Assembly: GCF_900105155.1 (NCBI RefSeq)
Contig: NZ_LT629762.1
Coordinates: forward strand, 3,996,501-4,060,500
Direction of reading: 5' to 3'
From: Pseudomonas prosekii
GTDB lineage: Bacteria > Pseudomonadota > Gammaproteobacteria > Pseudomonadales > Pseudomonadaceae
Length of the DNA: 64,000 nt
The position numbers were made by a program, and so were the translations under genes. The number at the start of each line of letters is the position of its first letter. The stretch's first letter is position 1. A model generated the notes under the pieces. The model saw only the letters and a program-made list of their open reading frames with translations. It was not told where the DNA came from and made no database searches. Below are positions 36,305 through 44,719 of this stretch, piece by piece.

Positions 36305-37669
36305 TCAGACCGGCAGGTGAATGCCGAAGGTGTTAACCCCGTGATCACTGCGCACAAAAACATCCCCGCCGTGCATCAGCGCAATCGCTTTCACAATGGC
36401 CAAACCGAGGCCATGGTTATTGCCGCTGTTGCTGCGCGACGCGTCCACGCGGTAAAAGCGCTCGAACAAGCGCGGCAGATGCTCGCTGGCAATCGGCATT
36501 CCGGGGTTGGCCACGCCGATGCTCACCTGATGCTCCGCCGCCTCGATCCGCACCTGAATCACCTGCCCGGGCTCGGTGTGTTGCACCGCGTTGCTGAGCA
36601 GATTGATCAACGCCCGGCGCAGATGCGCGATCTCGATCCGTACCTGCGCGTCACCGCTTACCTGCACCTCAACCTGCGCATCTTCGAGAATGAAATCCAG
36701 ATATTCGAGGGTCGTCGCCACTTCATCGGCCAGCGAGGTCGTGGTCAGTTTTGTCGCTTTGCTGCCCTGATCGGCGCTGGCCAGAAACAGCATGTCATTG
36801 ATGATCGAACGCAGCCGCTCAAGCTCTTCGAGATTGGATTGCAGCACCTCGAAATAGTGTTCCGCCGAACGCCCGCGGGTCAGCGCGACCTGGGTCTGGC
36901 CAATCAGGTTAGTCAGCGGCGAACGCAATTCATGCGCGACGTCGGCATTGAATGATTCCAGCCGCGAATAGGCCTGCTCGACTCGCTCCAGCGTCGCGTT
37001 GAACGAACTGACAAATTGGTCCAGTTCCGGCGGCAATGGCGACAGACGCAAACGTCCCGAACGCAATGGCGGCGCCAGCCGCTGGGCTTCCTGGGACAGT
37101 TTGATCAACGGCTTGAGGCCGATTCGCGCCACCCAATAACCCAGCGCCGACGCCAGCAACACGCCGACAATCGCCAGGCTGATCAGGGCGATCAGCAAGT
37201 GGTGCTGGGTCTGCAAAATCGTCTCGGTGTCGATGCCGATCATAAAGCGCAACGGCGGGCGCTGGTCCTTGGCCGGGAACTGACTGACCAACACTTTCAG
37301 CGGCGAATCATGCCCCGGCAAATGCAAATCGCGGCGGCCCAACGGCCCTGCGGCGAAGTCGCGGATCTGCGGGGTGATGTGGCCGTATTCGTACTGCGGA
37401 TCGCCGCTGACAATCCAGAAACTGATGCGCTTGTCTTCTTCGCCAAGCAGCTTGAGCTTGTTGTTGATCTTCACCCAATGCTCGGGCGTGCCATACCGGC
37501 CGACCGTGGATTCGAGCACGCTGTAGCGCGCGTCCAGCTCGGCTTCGGGCAACAAGCCCAAACCTTTGTCGACCTGCTGATACAAGGCCCAGCCGATCAA
37601 CAGAAACACCAGCGCCGCCACCAGCGTGAACATCCCGCTGAGGCGCAGCGCGATTGAATTACTGGACAC
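36305..37669 (-). CDS. Sensor histidine kinase of the efflux operon
   Basis: About 454 residues. A first membrane helix (about 10-30) is followed by a periplasmic sensor region of ~130 residues, a second helix, a HAMP linker, and HisKA/HATPase domains. The phospho-acceptor His is in FNADVAHELRSPLTNL, and the ATP lid carries HGLGLAIVKAIA. It resembles the heavy-metal sensor kinase group (CusS/CopS). The start is a GTG (37669 or 37672) after GGAGAG, overlapping the response-regulator gene by about 11 bp. Inducer unknown. Confidence 0.9.
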   Translation of the reverse strand: MSSNSIALRLSGMFTLVAALVFLLIGWALYQQVDKGLGLLPEAELDARYSVLESTVGRYGTPEHWVKINNKLKLLGEEDKRISFWIVSGDPQYEYGHITPQIRDFAAGPLGRRDLHLPGHDSPLKVLVSQFPAKDQRPPLRFMIGIDTETILQTQHHLLIALISLAIVGVLLASALGYWVARIGLKPLIKLSQEAQRLAPPLRSGRLRLSPLPPELDQFVSSFNATLERVEQAYSRLESFNADVAHELRSPLTNLIGQTQVALTRGRSAEHYFEVLQSNLEELERLRSIINDMLFLASADQGSKATKLTTTSLADEVATTLEYLDFILEDAQVEVQVSGDAQVRIEIAHLRRALINLLSNAVQHTEPGQVIQVRIEAAEHQVSIGVANPGMPIASEHLPRLFERFYRVDASRSNSGNNHGLGLAIVKAIALMHGGDVFVRSDHGVNTFGIHLPV

Positions 37670-38336
37670 CACGGCTCTCCAGCACATAACCCATGCCGCG
37701 AATTGTGTGCAGCAATTTCTCGTCGAACGGCCCGTCGAGCTTGGCGCGCAGGCGTTTGATCGCGACTTCGACGACGTTCGCGTCGCTGTCGAAATTGATG
37801 TCCCAGACCATCTCGGCAATCGCGGTTTTCGAGAGAATTTCACCCTGGCGCCGGGCCAACACGCTGAGCAGCGAAAACTCTTTCGCGGTCAGGTCCAGTC
37901 GGGCGCCGGCGCGCGTGGCTTTGCGGCTGATCAAATCTATCCACAGGTCGGCGATGCTCACTTGCACCGGTTCGTGGCCGCCACTGCGGCGGGTCAGCGC
38001 TTGCAGGCGCGCGACCAGTTCGAGGAAGGAAAACGGTTTGCCGAGATAATCGTCGGCGCCATCGCGCAGGCCTTTGATCCGGTCTTCAACGCGCTCGCGG
38101 GCGGTGAGCATGATCACCGGCGTCTGTTTGCGCGCGCGCAACGCACGCAACACGCCGAAGCCGTCGAGCCCCGGCAGCATTACGTCGAGAACGATTACCG
38201 CGTAATCGCTTTCCAGCGCCAGGTGCAAACCTCCGACGCCGTCGCGCGCCACGTCGACGGTGTAACCCTGTTCCGTGAGGCCGCGATGCAGGTAATCCGC
38301 GGTTTTTTCCTCGTCTTCAATAATCAGAACGCGCAT
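37659..38336 (-). CDS. OmpR-family response regulator of the efflux operon
   Basis: 225 residues: receiver domain (1-115) with phospho-acceptor Asp51 (VIVLDVMLPG), the acidic pair ED at 7-8 and Lys in LGKPFSF. A winged-helix DNA-binding domain follows (LDLTAKEFSLLSVLARRQGE). Sequence style is that of CopR/CusR/IrlR. It probably controls the operon it is in; the dyads upstream of the adaptor gene (42664-42720) are candidate sites. The gene starts 9 bp after the pump stop. Confidence 0.92.
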   Translation of the reverse strand: MRVLIIEDEEKTADYLHRGLTEQGYTVDVARDGVGGLHLALESDYAVIVLDVMLPGLDGFGVLRALRARKQTPVIMLTARERVEDRIKGLRDGADDYLGKPFSFLELVARLQALTRRSGGHEPVQVSIADLWIDLISRKATRAGARLDLTAKEFSLLSVLARRQGEILSKTAIAEMVWDINFDSDANVVEVAIKRLRAKLDGPFDEKLLHTIRGMGYVLESRGVQ

Positions 38337-38345
38337 GACCCCGCC

Positions 38346-41300
38346 TCAGTCTGTGGTCGCCAACGCCGTTGCAGGCGCGGGTGCTGGTGGGTGGGAGTGT
38401 CTATGAAAAAGTCGCTCGAGCCACAAGTATATGACCGGTGTGGTGAACAACGTCAGCGCCTGGCTCACCAGCAAACCGCCGACCACCGCGATCCCCAACG
38501 GCTGGCGCAGCTCGGCGCCGGTGCCGTAACCGAGCATCAGCGGCAGCGCGCCGAGCAGGGCGGCGAGGGTGGTCATGATGATCGGCCGGAACCGCGTGAT
38601 GCACGCCTGATAAATCGCCTCTTCCGGCGGCAAGCCCCGGCTGCGCTGCGCTTCGAGGGCGAAGTCGATCATCAGGATGCCGTTTTTCTTGACGATGCCG
38701 ATCAGCAACACCAGGCCGATCAACGCCATGATCGAGAAGTCCTGACCGCAGATCCACAACATGATCACTGCGCCCAGGCCCGCCGACGGCAGGGTCGAGA
38801 TGATCGTCAGCGGGTGCACGAAGCTCTCGTAAAGCACGCCGAGAATGATGTAGACCGCCACCAGTGCCGCCAGAATCAGCCAAGGCTGGCTGGCCAGCGA
38901 ACTCTGAAACGCCTGCGCCGCACCCTGGAAATTGCCGCTGATCGCGGTCGGCATGCCGATTTCCGCTTTGGCCTGATTCAGCAGAATCACCGCATCACCC
39001 AACGCCACGCCGGGCGCCAGGTTGAAGGACATGTTGGCGGCCGGAAACATCCCGTCGTGGGCAATCGACAATGGGCCGATGGTCGGCGCGTCGAACTTGG
39101 CCAGCGCCGACAACGGCACCATTTCCCCGCTCAACGGCGAGCGCAGGTAGAAATAATTCAGGCTTTCAGCCTTGCCGCGTTGTTGGGTGTCGAGCTCCAG
39201 AATCACGTTGTATTGATTGATCTGAGTCTGGAATTCGTTGATCTGCCGCTGACCAAAAGCGTCGTACAGCGCCTCGTCGACATCACTGGCAGTCAAGCCG
39301 AAACGCGCGGCGGCGCTGCGGTCGATGCTGATGTGGGTGATGCTGCCGCCCAGTTGCAGGTCGTTGGAAATATCGCGAAACGCCGGGTTGCTGCGCAATT
39401 TGTCGGTCAGGCGTTGGGTCCAGGTGCTCAGCGTTGCGCCGTCGTTGCTCTTGAGCACGTATTGGTATTGCGCGCGGCTTGGGCCGGAGCTGAGGTTGAT
39501 GTCCTGGCCGGCGCGCAGGTAAAGAACGATGCCGGGAACTTTCATCAGTTGCGGGCGAATCCGGTCGATGAACTGGCTGGCCGTGACGTCGCGGTCGCCG
39601 CGTTTTTTCAGGGCAATCCAGAAACGCCCGTTGGCGATGGTCTGGTTGCTGCCGGAGACGCCAACCGAGTGCGAAAACGCTTGCACGGCAGGGTCCGCTG
39701 CGACGATTTCGGCCATCGCCAAGTGTTTTTTCACCATGTCGCCGTAGGAAATATCCGCGGCCGCTTCGGTGGTGCCGAGGACAAAACCGGTGTCCTGGAT
39801 CGGGAAGAAACCCTTGGGGATAAAGATGTAGCCGGCCACCGCCAAGCCCAGCGACAGGAAAAATACGCCGATCATCAAGCGCTGATGGGCGAGGGCGCGG
39901 CGCAGGCCTTTCTCGTACCCTGCGAGCAAACGGTCGCCGAAGGTCTTTTTGCTATTGGCGTGGTGCACCGGCGCGCGCATGAACAGCGCCGCCAGCGTTG
40001 GCGCGAGCGTCAGCGAAACCACCACCGAAATCATGATGGTCGAGGTCGCAGTGAGGGCGAATTCCTTGAACAGCCGCCCGACCACGCCGCCCATGAACAG
40101 CAGCGGAATAAACGCCGCGACCAGCGAGAAACTGATGGAAACCACGGTGAAACCGATCTCGCCGGAACCCTTGATCGCCGCTTCGCGCATGCCGTCGCCG
40201 GCCTCCAGATGCCGGTGAATGTTCTCCACCACCACAATCGCATCGTCGACCACAAACCCCACGGCCACCACGATCGCCACCAGCGTCAGGTTGTTCAGGC
40301 TAAAACCCATGACGTACATCAGGGCAAAACTGGCGATCAGCGACACACCGAGCACCGCCGAGACGATCAGCGTCGCCGACCATTGACGCAGGAACAGCGC
40401 CATTACGGCCACCACCAGCAGGACCGCGATCAGCAAGGTGATTTCCACCTCGTGCAACGATGCGCGAATCGTCTGCGTGCGGTCGATCAGCACTTTGACC
40501 TCAACCGAGGCCGGCAGCATCGCTTCAAGCCCCGGCAACGCCGCTTGGATGCGATCCACGGTCTCGACAATGTTCGCCCCCGGTTGCCGCGAAATCACCA
40601 GATTGACCCCCGGCCGATCACCGGCCCAGGCCTGCACGTAGGCATCTTCCGACCCGTTGACGACTTTGGCGACATCTCTCAGGTGAACCGGTGCACCGTC
40701 CTTGTAGGAAACGATGAGTTGGCTGTATTCGTCGGGGTGAAACAGTTGGTCGTTGGTCGACAGCGTCGAAATGCTCGACTCGCCATACAACGCGCCTTTG
40801 GCCAGGTTGAGGCTGGTTTGCTGGATCGCCAGGCGAATGTCGGCGAGGGTCAGGCCGATGGCGGCGAGTTTGTCCGCCGAGGCCTGGACGCGAATCGCCG
40901 GACGTTGCTGACCGGTAATGTTGATTTGCCCTACACCGTCGATCTGGCTTATCTGACGCGCGAGCAGAGTTTCCACCAGATCGCTGAGTTCGGTGCCGGG
41001 CATCTGCGTCGAGCTGACACTGAGGATCAACACCGGACTGTCGGCCGGGTTGACCTTCTTCCAGGTCGGCAGCGTCGGCATGTCCTTGGGCAGTTTGCCG
41101 GCGGCGGTATTGATCGCTGCCTGAACTTCCTGAGCGGCGGTGTCGATGCTTTTATCGAGGGTGAATTGCAGGGTCAGCAGGGTCGAGCCGAGGGCGCTGC
41201 TCGAGGTCATTTGGGTCATGCCGGGGATGGCGCTGAATTGCACTTCCAGCGGCGTTGCCACCGACGACGCCATGGTGTCGGGGCTGGCGCCGGGCAGTTG

Positions 41301-41450
41301 CGCGTTGACCTGAATCGTCGGGAATTCCGCTTCCGGCAGCGGCGCAATCGGCAAACGCGGGAACGCGATGACGCCGAGCAGCACCAGGGCAAACGTCAGC
41401 AGAATGGTCGCGACCGGGTGATCGATGCACCACGCCGAAGGGCCTTTCAT
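38346..41450 (-). CDS. RND efflux pump, inner-membrane transporter (HAE-1/MdtC-like)
   Basis: 1034 residues, the normal size for a hydrophobic-drug RND pump with twelve helices and two large periplasmic loops. It opens with DHPVATILLTFALVLLG and keeps the TM4 proton-relay Asp pair in VVDDAIVVVENI. It resembles the MdtB/MdtC branch, but only one RND gene is present. It is in an operon adaptor-pump-regulator-kinase and its start overlaps the adaptor stop (ATGA). No outer-membrane factor gene is linked; a shared TolC/OprM-type channel is inferred. Confidence 0.93.
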   Translation of the reverse strand: MKGPSAWCIDHPVATILLTFALVLLGVIAFPRLPIAPLPEAEFPTIQVNAQLPGASPDTMASSVATPLEVQFSAIPGMTQMTSSSALGSTLLTLQFTLDKSIDTAAQEVQAAINTAAGKLPKDMPTLPTWKKVNPADSPVLILSVSSTQMPGTELSDLVETLLARQISQIDGVGQINITGQQRPAIRVQASADKLAAIGLTLADIRLAIQQTSLNLAKGALYGESSISTLSTNDQLFHPDEYSQLIVSYKDGAPVHLRDVAKVVNGSEDAYVQAWAGDRPGVNLVISRQPGANIVETVDRIQAALPGLEAMLPASVEVKVLIDRTQTIRASLHEVEITLLIAVLLVVAVMALFLRQWSATLIVSAVLGVSLIASFALMYVMGFSLNNLTLVAIVVAVGFVVDDAIVVVENIHRHLEAGDGMREAAIKGSGEIGFTVVSISFSLVAAFIPLLFMGGVVGRLFKEFALTATSTIMISVVVSLTLAPTLAALFMRAPVHHANSKKTFGDRLLAGYEKGLRRALAHQRLMIGVFFLSLGLAVAGYIFIPKGFFPIQDTGFVLGTTEAAADISYGDMVKKHLAMAEIVAADPAVQAFSHSVGVSGSNQTIANGRFWIALKKRGDRDVTASQFIDRIRPQLMKVPGIVLYLRAGQDINLSSGPSRAQYQYVLKSNDGATLSTWTQRLTDKLRSNPAFRDISNDLQLGGSITHISIDRSAAARFGLTASDVDEALYDAFGQRQINEFQTQINQYNVILELDTQQRGKAESLNYFYLRSPLSGEMVPLSALAKFDAPTIGPLSIAHDGMFPAANMSFNLAPGVALGDAVILLNQAKAEIGMPTAISGNFQGAAQAFQSSLASQPWLILAALVAVYIILGVLYESFVHPLTIISTLPSAGLGAVIMLWICGQDFSIMALIGLVLLIGIVKKNGILMIDFALEAQRSRGLPPEEAIYQACITRFRPIIMTTLAALLGALPLMLGYGTGAELRQPLGIAVVGGLLVSQALTLFTTPVIYLWLERLFHRHSHPPAPAPATALATTD

Positions 41451-42607
41451 CGCTTGGGCTCCGTTTGCACCACTTGCGGCGGCTCGCTGAGGACTTGCAC
41501 GGTGGACCCCGGTTTGAGCCGCGACTGCCCGTCGCTGACCAGTATGTCGCCGGGTTTGACCCCGCTGATGATGTCCTGGCCGCTGCCCTGATAGACCATT
41601 TGCACTTGCACAGTTTCGACTTTGTCGCCGTTGACCCGGTAGACGAAGTGTTGATCGAGCCCACGTTGTACGACTGTCGGCGGCACCACCAGCGCATCTT
41701 TACTCAACGCTGTCTGAATTTTTACCGTGACCAGCAAGCCCGGCCAGAGCTTTTGCCCCGGGTTGTTGAATTCAGCCTTGGCGCGAATCGTCCCGGTGTT
41801 GGCGTTGATCTGGTTGTCGATCAGCGTCAGGTGGCCTTCGCCCAGCAGGTTGCCGGTTTCGCCATCGGTGTCGGCGCCGATGTAGGCCTTCACTTGCGCG
41901 CGTTGCGGGTCACCGATCAGGCCTTGCAGGGTCGGCAGCATTTGCTGCGGCAGGGAAAGCTCCACGGCAATCGGATCGATCTGCGTCACCGTGAACAACC
42001 CTTGGGTATCGGTCATGCGCAGGAAATTGCCTTCATCGACTGTGCGAATACCGACGCGACCGGTGACCGGAGAGCGAATCTGCGTGTAGGAAAGCTGCAC
42101 CTGCGCGGCGTCGATGGACGCCTGATTGCCTTGCGCGGTGGCTTTGAGCTGGTTGACCAGCGCTTGTTGCTGGTCGTAAGTCTGCTTGGACACGCCGTCG
42201 TCGACGCTCAACAGCTTGTAGCGCTTGAGGTTGACCTGCGCCACTTGCAGCTGCGCCTGGCTCTCGCCGAGTTGCGCGCGCGCCTGATCGAGGCTGGCGC
42301 GGATCGAACGGTCGTCGATGGTGGCGAGCAGGTCGCCGGTCTTGACCAGTTGACCTTCCTTGACCAGCAACTTGGTGAGAACGCCGTCGATCTGCGGCCG
42401 GACCACCACGCTGTGCAGCGAAAGCACCGAGCCGATGCCGCTGACGTAACGCGGCACATCTTTCGCGGCAACTGTTACCACGCGCACCGGAATCGCGGTC
42501 GGCGCGGCGAGTTTGGCGGTGGCCGGTTTAGTCGCGTACCACAGGACCAGCGCCGTCAGGACGATCAGCGGGACAGCGATCAACGCGGATTTTTTGTGGA
42601 TTCGCAT
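41447..42607 (-). CDS. RND efflux periplasmic adaptor (MFP) subunit
   Basis: 386 residues. An N-terminal membrane anchor (LIAVPLIVLTALVLWYA), with no lipobox, is followed by the split lipoyl domain (SVVVRPQIDGVLTKLLVKEG and IRSPVTGRVGIRTVDEGNF). A helical hairpin lies between them, then beta-barrel and membrane-proximal domains. It bridges the RND pump to an outer-membrane channel. First gene of the four-gene operon. Confidence 0.92.
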   Translation of the reverse strand: MRIHKKSALIAVPLIVLTALVLWYATKPATAKLAAPTAIPVRVVTVAAKDVPRYVSGIGSVLSLHSVVVRPQIDGVLTKLLVKEGQLVKTGDLLATIDDRSIRASLDQARAQLGESQAQLQVAQVNLKRYKLLSVDDGVSKQTYDQQQALVNQLKATAQGNQASIDAAQVQLSYTQIRSPVTGRVGIRTVDEGNFLRMTDTQGLFTVTQIDPIAVELSLPQQMLPTLQGLIGDPQRAQVKAYIGADTDGETGNLLGEGHLTLIDNQINANTGTIRAKAEFNNPGQKLWPGLLVTVKIQTALSKDALVVPPTVVQRGLDQHFVYRVNGDKVETVQVQMVYQGSGQDIISGVKPGDILVSDGQSRLKPGSTVQVLSEPPQVVQTEPKR

Positions 42608-42663
42608 GCGAAAGAGGCGCCGGGGCTGGAGGGACGGGAATAGCGTCGGATTTTATACCTCCC

Positions 42664-42720
42664 GTTATAGTCCTGTGACCCGGTCAGGAAAGTGACTGCT
42701 AACTGACGCGGCTGTCAGTT
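42664..42720 (-). promoter_or_regulatory. Promoter region with two dyads upstream of the efflux operon
   Basis: Read on the minus strand, TATAAC (42669-42664) is a -10 candidate with no good -35. Upstream lie two perfect inverted repeats: TGACC-C-GGTCA (42676-42686) and AACTGAC-6 bp-GTCAGTT (42701-42720). CusR-like regulators recognise TGACA-type dyads, so the second is a plausible activator site for the operon's own regulator. Confidence 0.55.
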
Positions 42721-42756
42721 TGGCAGGCGTATTTCGCCAAATAGAACGAGTTATCG

Positions 42757-42828
42757 TTCATCGCGGGCAAGCCTTGCTCCTACATTTGGAATGCATTCCC
42801 TGTAGGAGCGAGGCTTGCCCGCGAAGGC
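42757..42828. repeat. REPIN upstream of the efflux operon
   Basis: ATCGCGGGCAAGCCTTGCTCC and its inverse GGAGCGAGGCTTGCCCGCGA, 'GGCTTGCCCGCG' class, between divergent genes. Confidence 0.85.
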
Positions 42829-42976
42829 GTCAGACCCGTCACCGCCAAACCCACAGACCGAATACTTGTCGCTTGAAACTCGCCGCTTGCAGCTTGCCGC
42901 TCCCGACACAGGTATACTCGCGCCTTTCGCGGTCCACCCATCGGGCCCGACTCTTTGTGCACCACCCGGAGCTTTC

Positions 42977-43231
42977 ATGACTTCCCCGACACAACCGCCG
43001 GTCGCCGACGCTTTGAGCGATGAGCCGGCAGACCTGCCAGACAGCGTCGACTCCAGCGCAGACAGCGAAAAAGCCGCGATCCCGGCGTTCAAGTTTCCGT
43101 TCAAACCGGGCGAACTGGCCGCCGCCAAGAATGCCAATCAGCCGTGGTACAAGAACGGCGCCAAGAACGGCCACACCAAAACCCCTGGCGCAGCGCCACC
43201 GGGTACGCGTCGTTCGATGGGCAAACGCTGA
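42977..43231 (+). CDS. Conserved small protein, probably disordered
   Basis: 84 residues. The first ~35 are acidic and rich in Pro, Asp and Ser. The middle has a patterned AFKFPFKPGELAAAKNANQ stretch, and the C-terminus is basic (PGTRRSMGKR). There is no signal peptide. GGAG precedes the ATG at 42977. I know no function. The charge polarity and basic tail would suit nucleic-acid or partner binding, which is only a guess. Confidence 0.6.
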   Translation: MTSPTQPPVADALSDEPADLPDSVDSSADSEKAAIPAFKFPFKPGELAAAKNANQPWYKNGAKNGHTKTPGAAPPGTRRSMGKR

Positions 43232-43280
43232 CGTTTAGCCGGCCATTGGCCTGAAAAAAGTCTGCGTGTTTTAAAGATTC

Positions 43281-43353
43281 TTCCCACAGGAATGAGCGAT
43301 TTGTCCTCTGGGAAAGTCGGTGGTCACTCGTCGAAGATTCACTCCTCGTGAAT
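43281..43353 (+). promoter_or_regulatory. Two inverted repeats upstream of the solute-binding/RidA gene
   Basis: TTCCCACAGGA (43281-43291) pairs with TCCTCTGGGAA (43304-43314) with one mismatch, and ATTCAC (43337-43342) pairs with GTGAAT (43348-43353). They could be an operator or mRNA hairpins. No T-run follows, so they are not a terminator. Confidence 0.35.
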
Positions 43354-43373
43354 GTTCGATGAAGGCCACTGAA

Positions 43374-44516
43374 ATGCCTCTGCTGAAAATCCTCTCTGTG
43401 CTGTCGCTGGTGGCTTTGACCACCGGTTGCGTGTCTTCTGCGGTCGAGCCGCAGATCCGCTTCGGCGTCGAAGCGTTGGTCCCACCGTTCGAAAGTCGTG
43501 ACGACAATGGTCAACTAGTCGGGTTGAACATCGAGTTGGGCAACGCGCTGTGCGCGCAATTGAAATCCAGCTGCGTCTGGGTCGATCAGGATTACGCCAC
43601 CAACATCGAAGCGCTGGAAGCCAAGCGTTTCGACGTGATCATGCCGATGACCGCCACGGCTGCGCGGCGCGAGCGCATCGATTTCACCGAAAACCTTTAC
43701 CCGCTGAGCAGCCGTCTGGTGGCGCGCCAGGGTTCTGCGCTACAGCCAACTGCCGAATCACTCAAAGGCCAGCGTATTGGCGTGCTGACGGGCACCAGCC
43801 GCGAGGCGTTCGCCAAGGCGCGTTGGCAGGTCGCCGGGGTGACGGTGCGCAGTTTCAGGTTCAACGATCAATTGATTGCCAGCCTGCAGGCCGGTGAAAT
43901 CGACGCCACGCTGCAAGACTCGATTGAAATCAGCCATGCGTTGCTGGCTCAGCCGCAGGGTCAGGCATTCGCCTTCGCCGGCCCGGCGCTCGACGATCCG
44001 ATGCTCGGCAGTGGCGTAGCGATGGCGGTGCGCAAAAGCGACACGGCATTGCGCGACAAGCTCAACGCGGCGCTGGAACGCCTGAAGCAGAATGGCCAGT
44101 ACCAGATGATCACCCAGCGCTACTTGCCGGCCGAAGCAGTCGATTCGCCGATCTACTTTCCCAACGACGAAGGCCTGCCATTCTCGGATGCGGTGCGCAT
44201 TGGCGATACGGTTTACCTGTCCGGCGTGCTTGGCTCGGGCGCTGACGGCGAACTGGTGAAGGGCGGCATCGGCCCGCAGACCGTCCAGACCATGGAAAAC
44301 CTGCGCACCGCGCTGCAAAGCCATGGTTCTTCGCTGGATAACGTGGCCAAGTGCACGGTGATTCTGGCTGACATCAAGGAATTCAACGCGATGAATGAAG
44401 TGTACAAACGCTACTTCCCGGCAGACCGCTTGCCGGCGCGTACGACGTTTGCCGCTAAAGCATTGGTGTTGGGTGCGCGGGTCGAGGTTGAGTGTCTGGC
44501 GGTGGCTGTTCGCTGA
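43374..44516 (+). CDS. Lipoprotein fusing a solute-binding domain to a RidA domain
   Basis: 380 residues. The lipobox VALTTGC places the lipid on Cys19. Residues ~28-252 are a family-3 amino-acid-type binding protein (IRFGVEALVPPFESRDDNG, IMPMTATAARRERIDFTE, GSGVAMAVRKSD). Residues ~258-380 are a complete YjgF/RidA domain (FSDAVRIGDTVYLSGVLG...NLRTALQSHGSSLDNV). Its enamine-deaminase Arg and Glu are kept, 15 apart (Arg356 in LPARTTF, Glu371 in RVEVECLAV), as in E. coli RidA Arg105/Glu120. There is no permease or ATPase gene nearby. ATG 43374 is chosen for AAGG 8 nt upstream; 43359 is possible. The single frame is uninterrupted. Confidence 0.85.
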   Translation: MPLLKILSVLSLVALTTGCVSSAVEPQIRFGVEALVPPFESRDDNGQLVGLNIELGNALCAQLKSSCVWVDQDYATNIEALEAKRFDVIMPMTATAARRERIDFTENLYPLSSRLVARQGSALQPTAESLKGQRIGVLTGTSREAFAKARWQVAGVTVRSFRFNDQLIASLQAGEIDATLQDSIEISHALLAQPQGQAFAFAGPALDDPMLGSGVAMAVRKSDTALRDKLNAALERLKQNGQYQMITQRYLPAEAVDSPIYFPNDEGLPFSDAVRIGDTVYLSGVLGSGADGELVKGGIGPQTVQTMENLRTALQSHGSSLDNVAKCTVILADIKEFNAMNEVYKRYFPADRLPARTTFAAKALVLGARVEVECLAVAVR

Positions 44517-44532
44517 TAGAGCGGTGGTGGCC

Positions 44533-44695
44533 GGTCTGGCGCCATCGCGAGCAAGCTCGCTCCCACAGGGGGGTTGTGAACGCTTCGGGATAGATGGAGG
44601 GCAGGTCGGGCGCCATCGCGAGCAAGCTGTGCTCCCACAGTAGGTCTATGGCGCTCCCAAATCCCTGTGGGAGCGAGCTTGCTCGCGATGAGGCA
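44533..44695. repeat. Three REP units
   Basis: ATCGCGAGCAAGCTCGCTCC (44543), a variant with a TG insertion (GAGCAAGCTGTGCTCCCAC, ~44620) and an inverted GAGCGAGCTTGCTCGCGATG (~44671). They fill the gap between convergent genes. Confidence 0.85.
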
Positions 44696-44719
44696 GTCAC
44701 TGCCAGCACATCTCTGGGA

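Noticed and set aside
37626..41591. A 1321-codon open frame on the plus strand opposite the efflux operon
   Set aside because: It lies wholly antisense to the RND pump and its neighbours, its translation is His/Arg/Gln-rich with no domain, and it results from GC-biased third codon positions.
43359..43376. Earlier ATG for the solute-binding/RidA gene
   Set aside because: It has no Shine-Dalgarno and would add five polar residues before the lipoprotein signal; kept only as an alternative.
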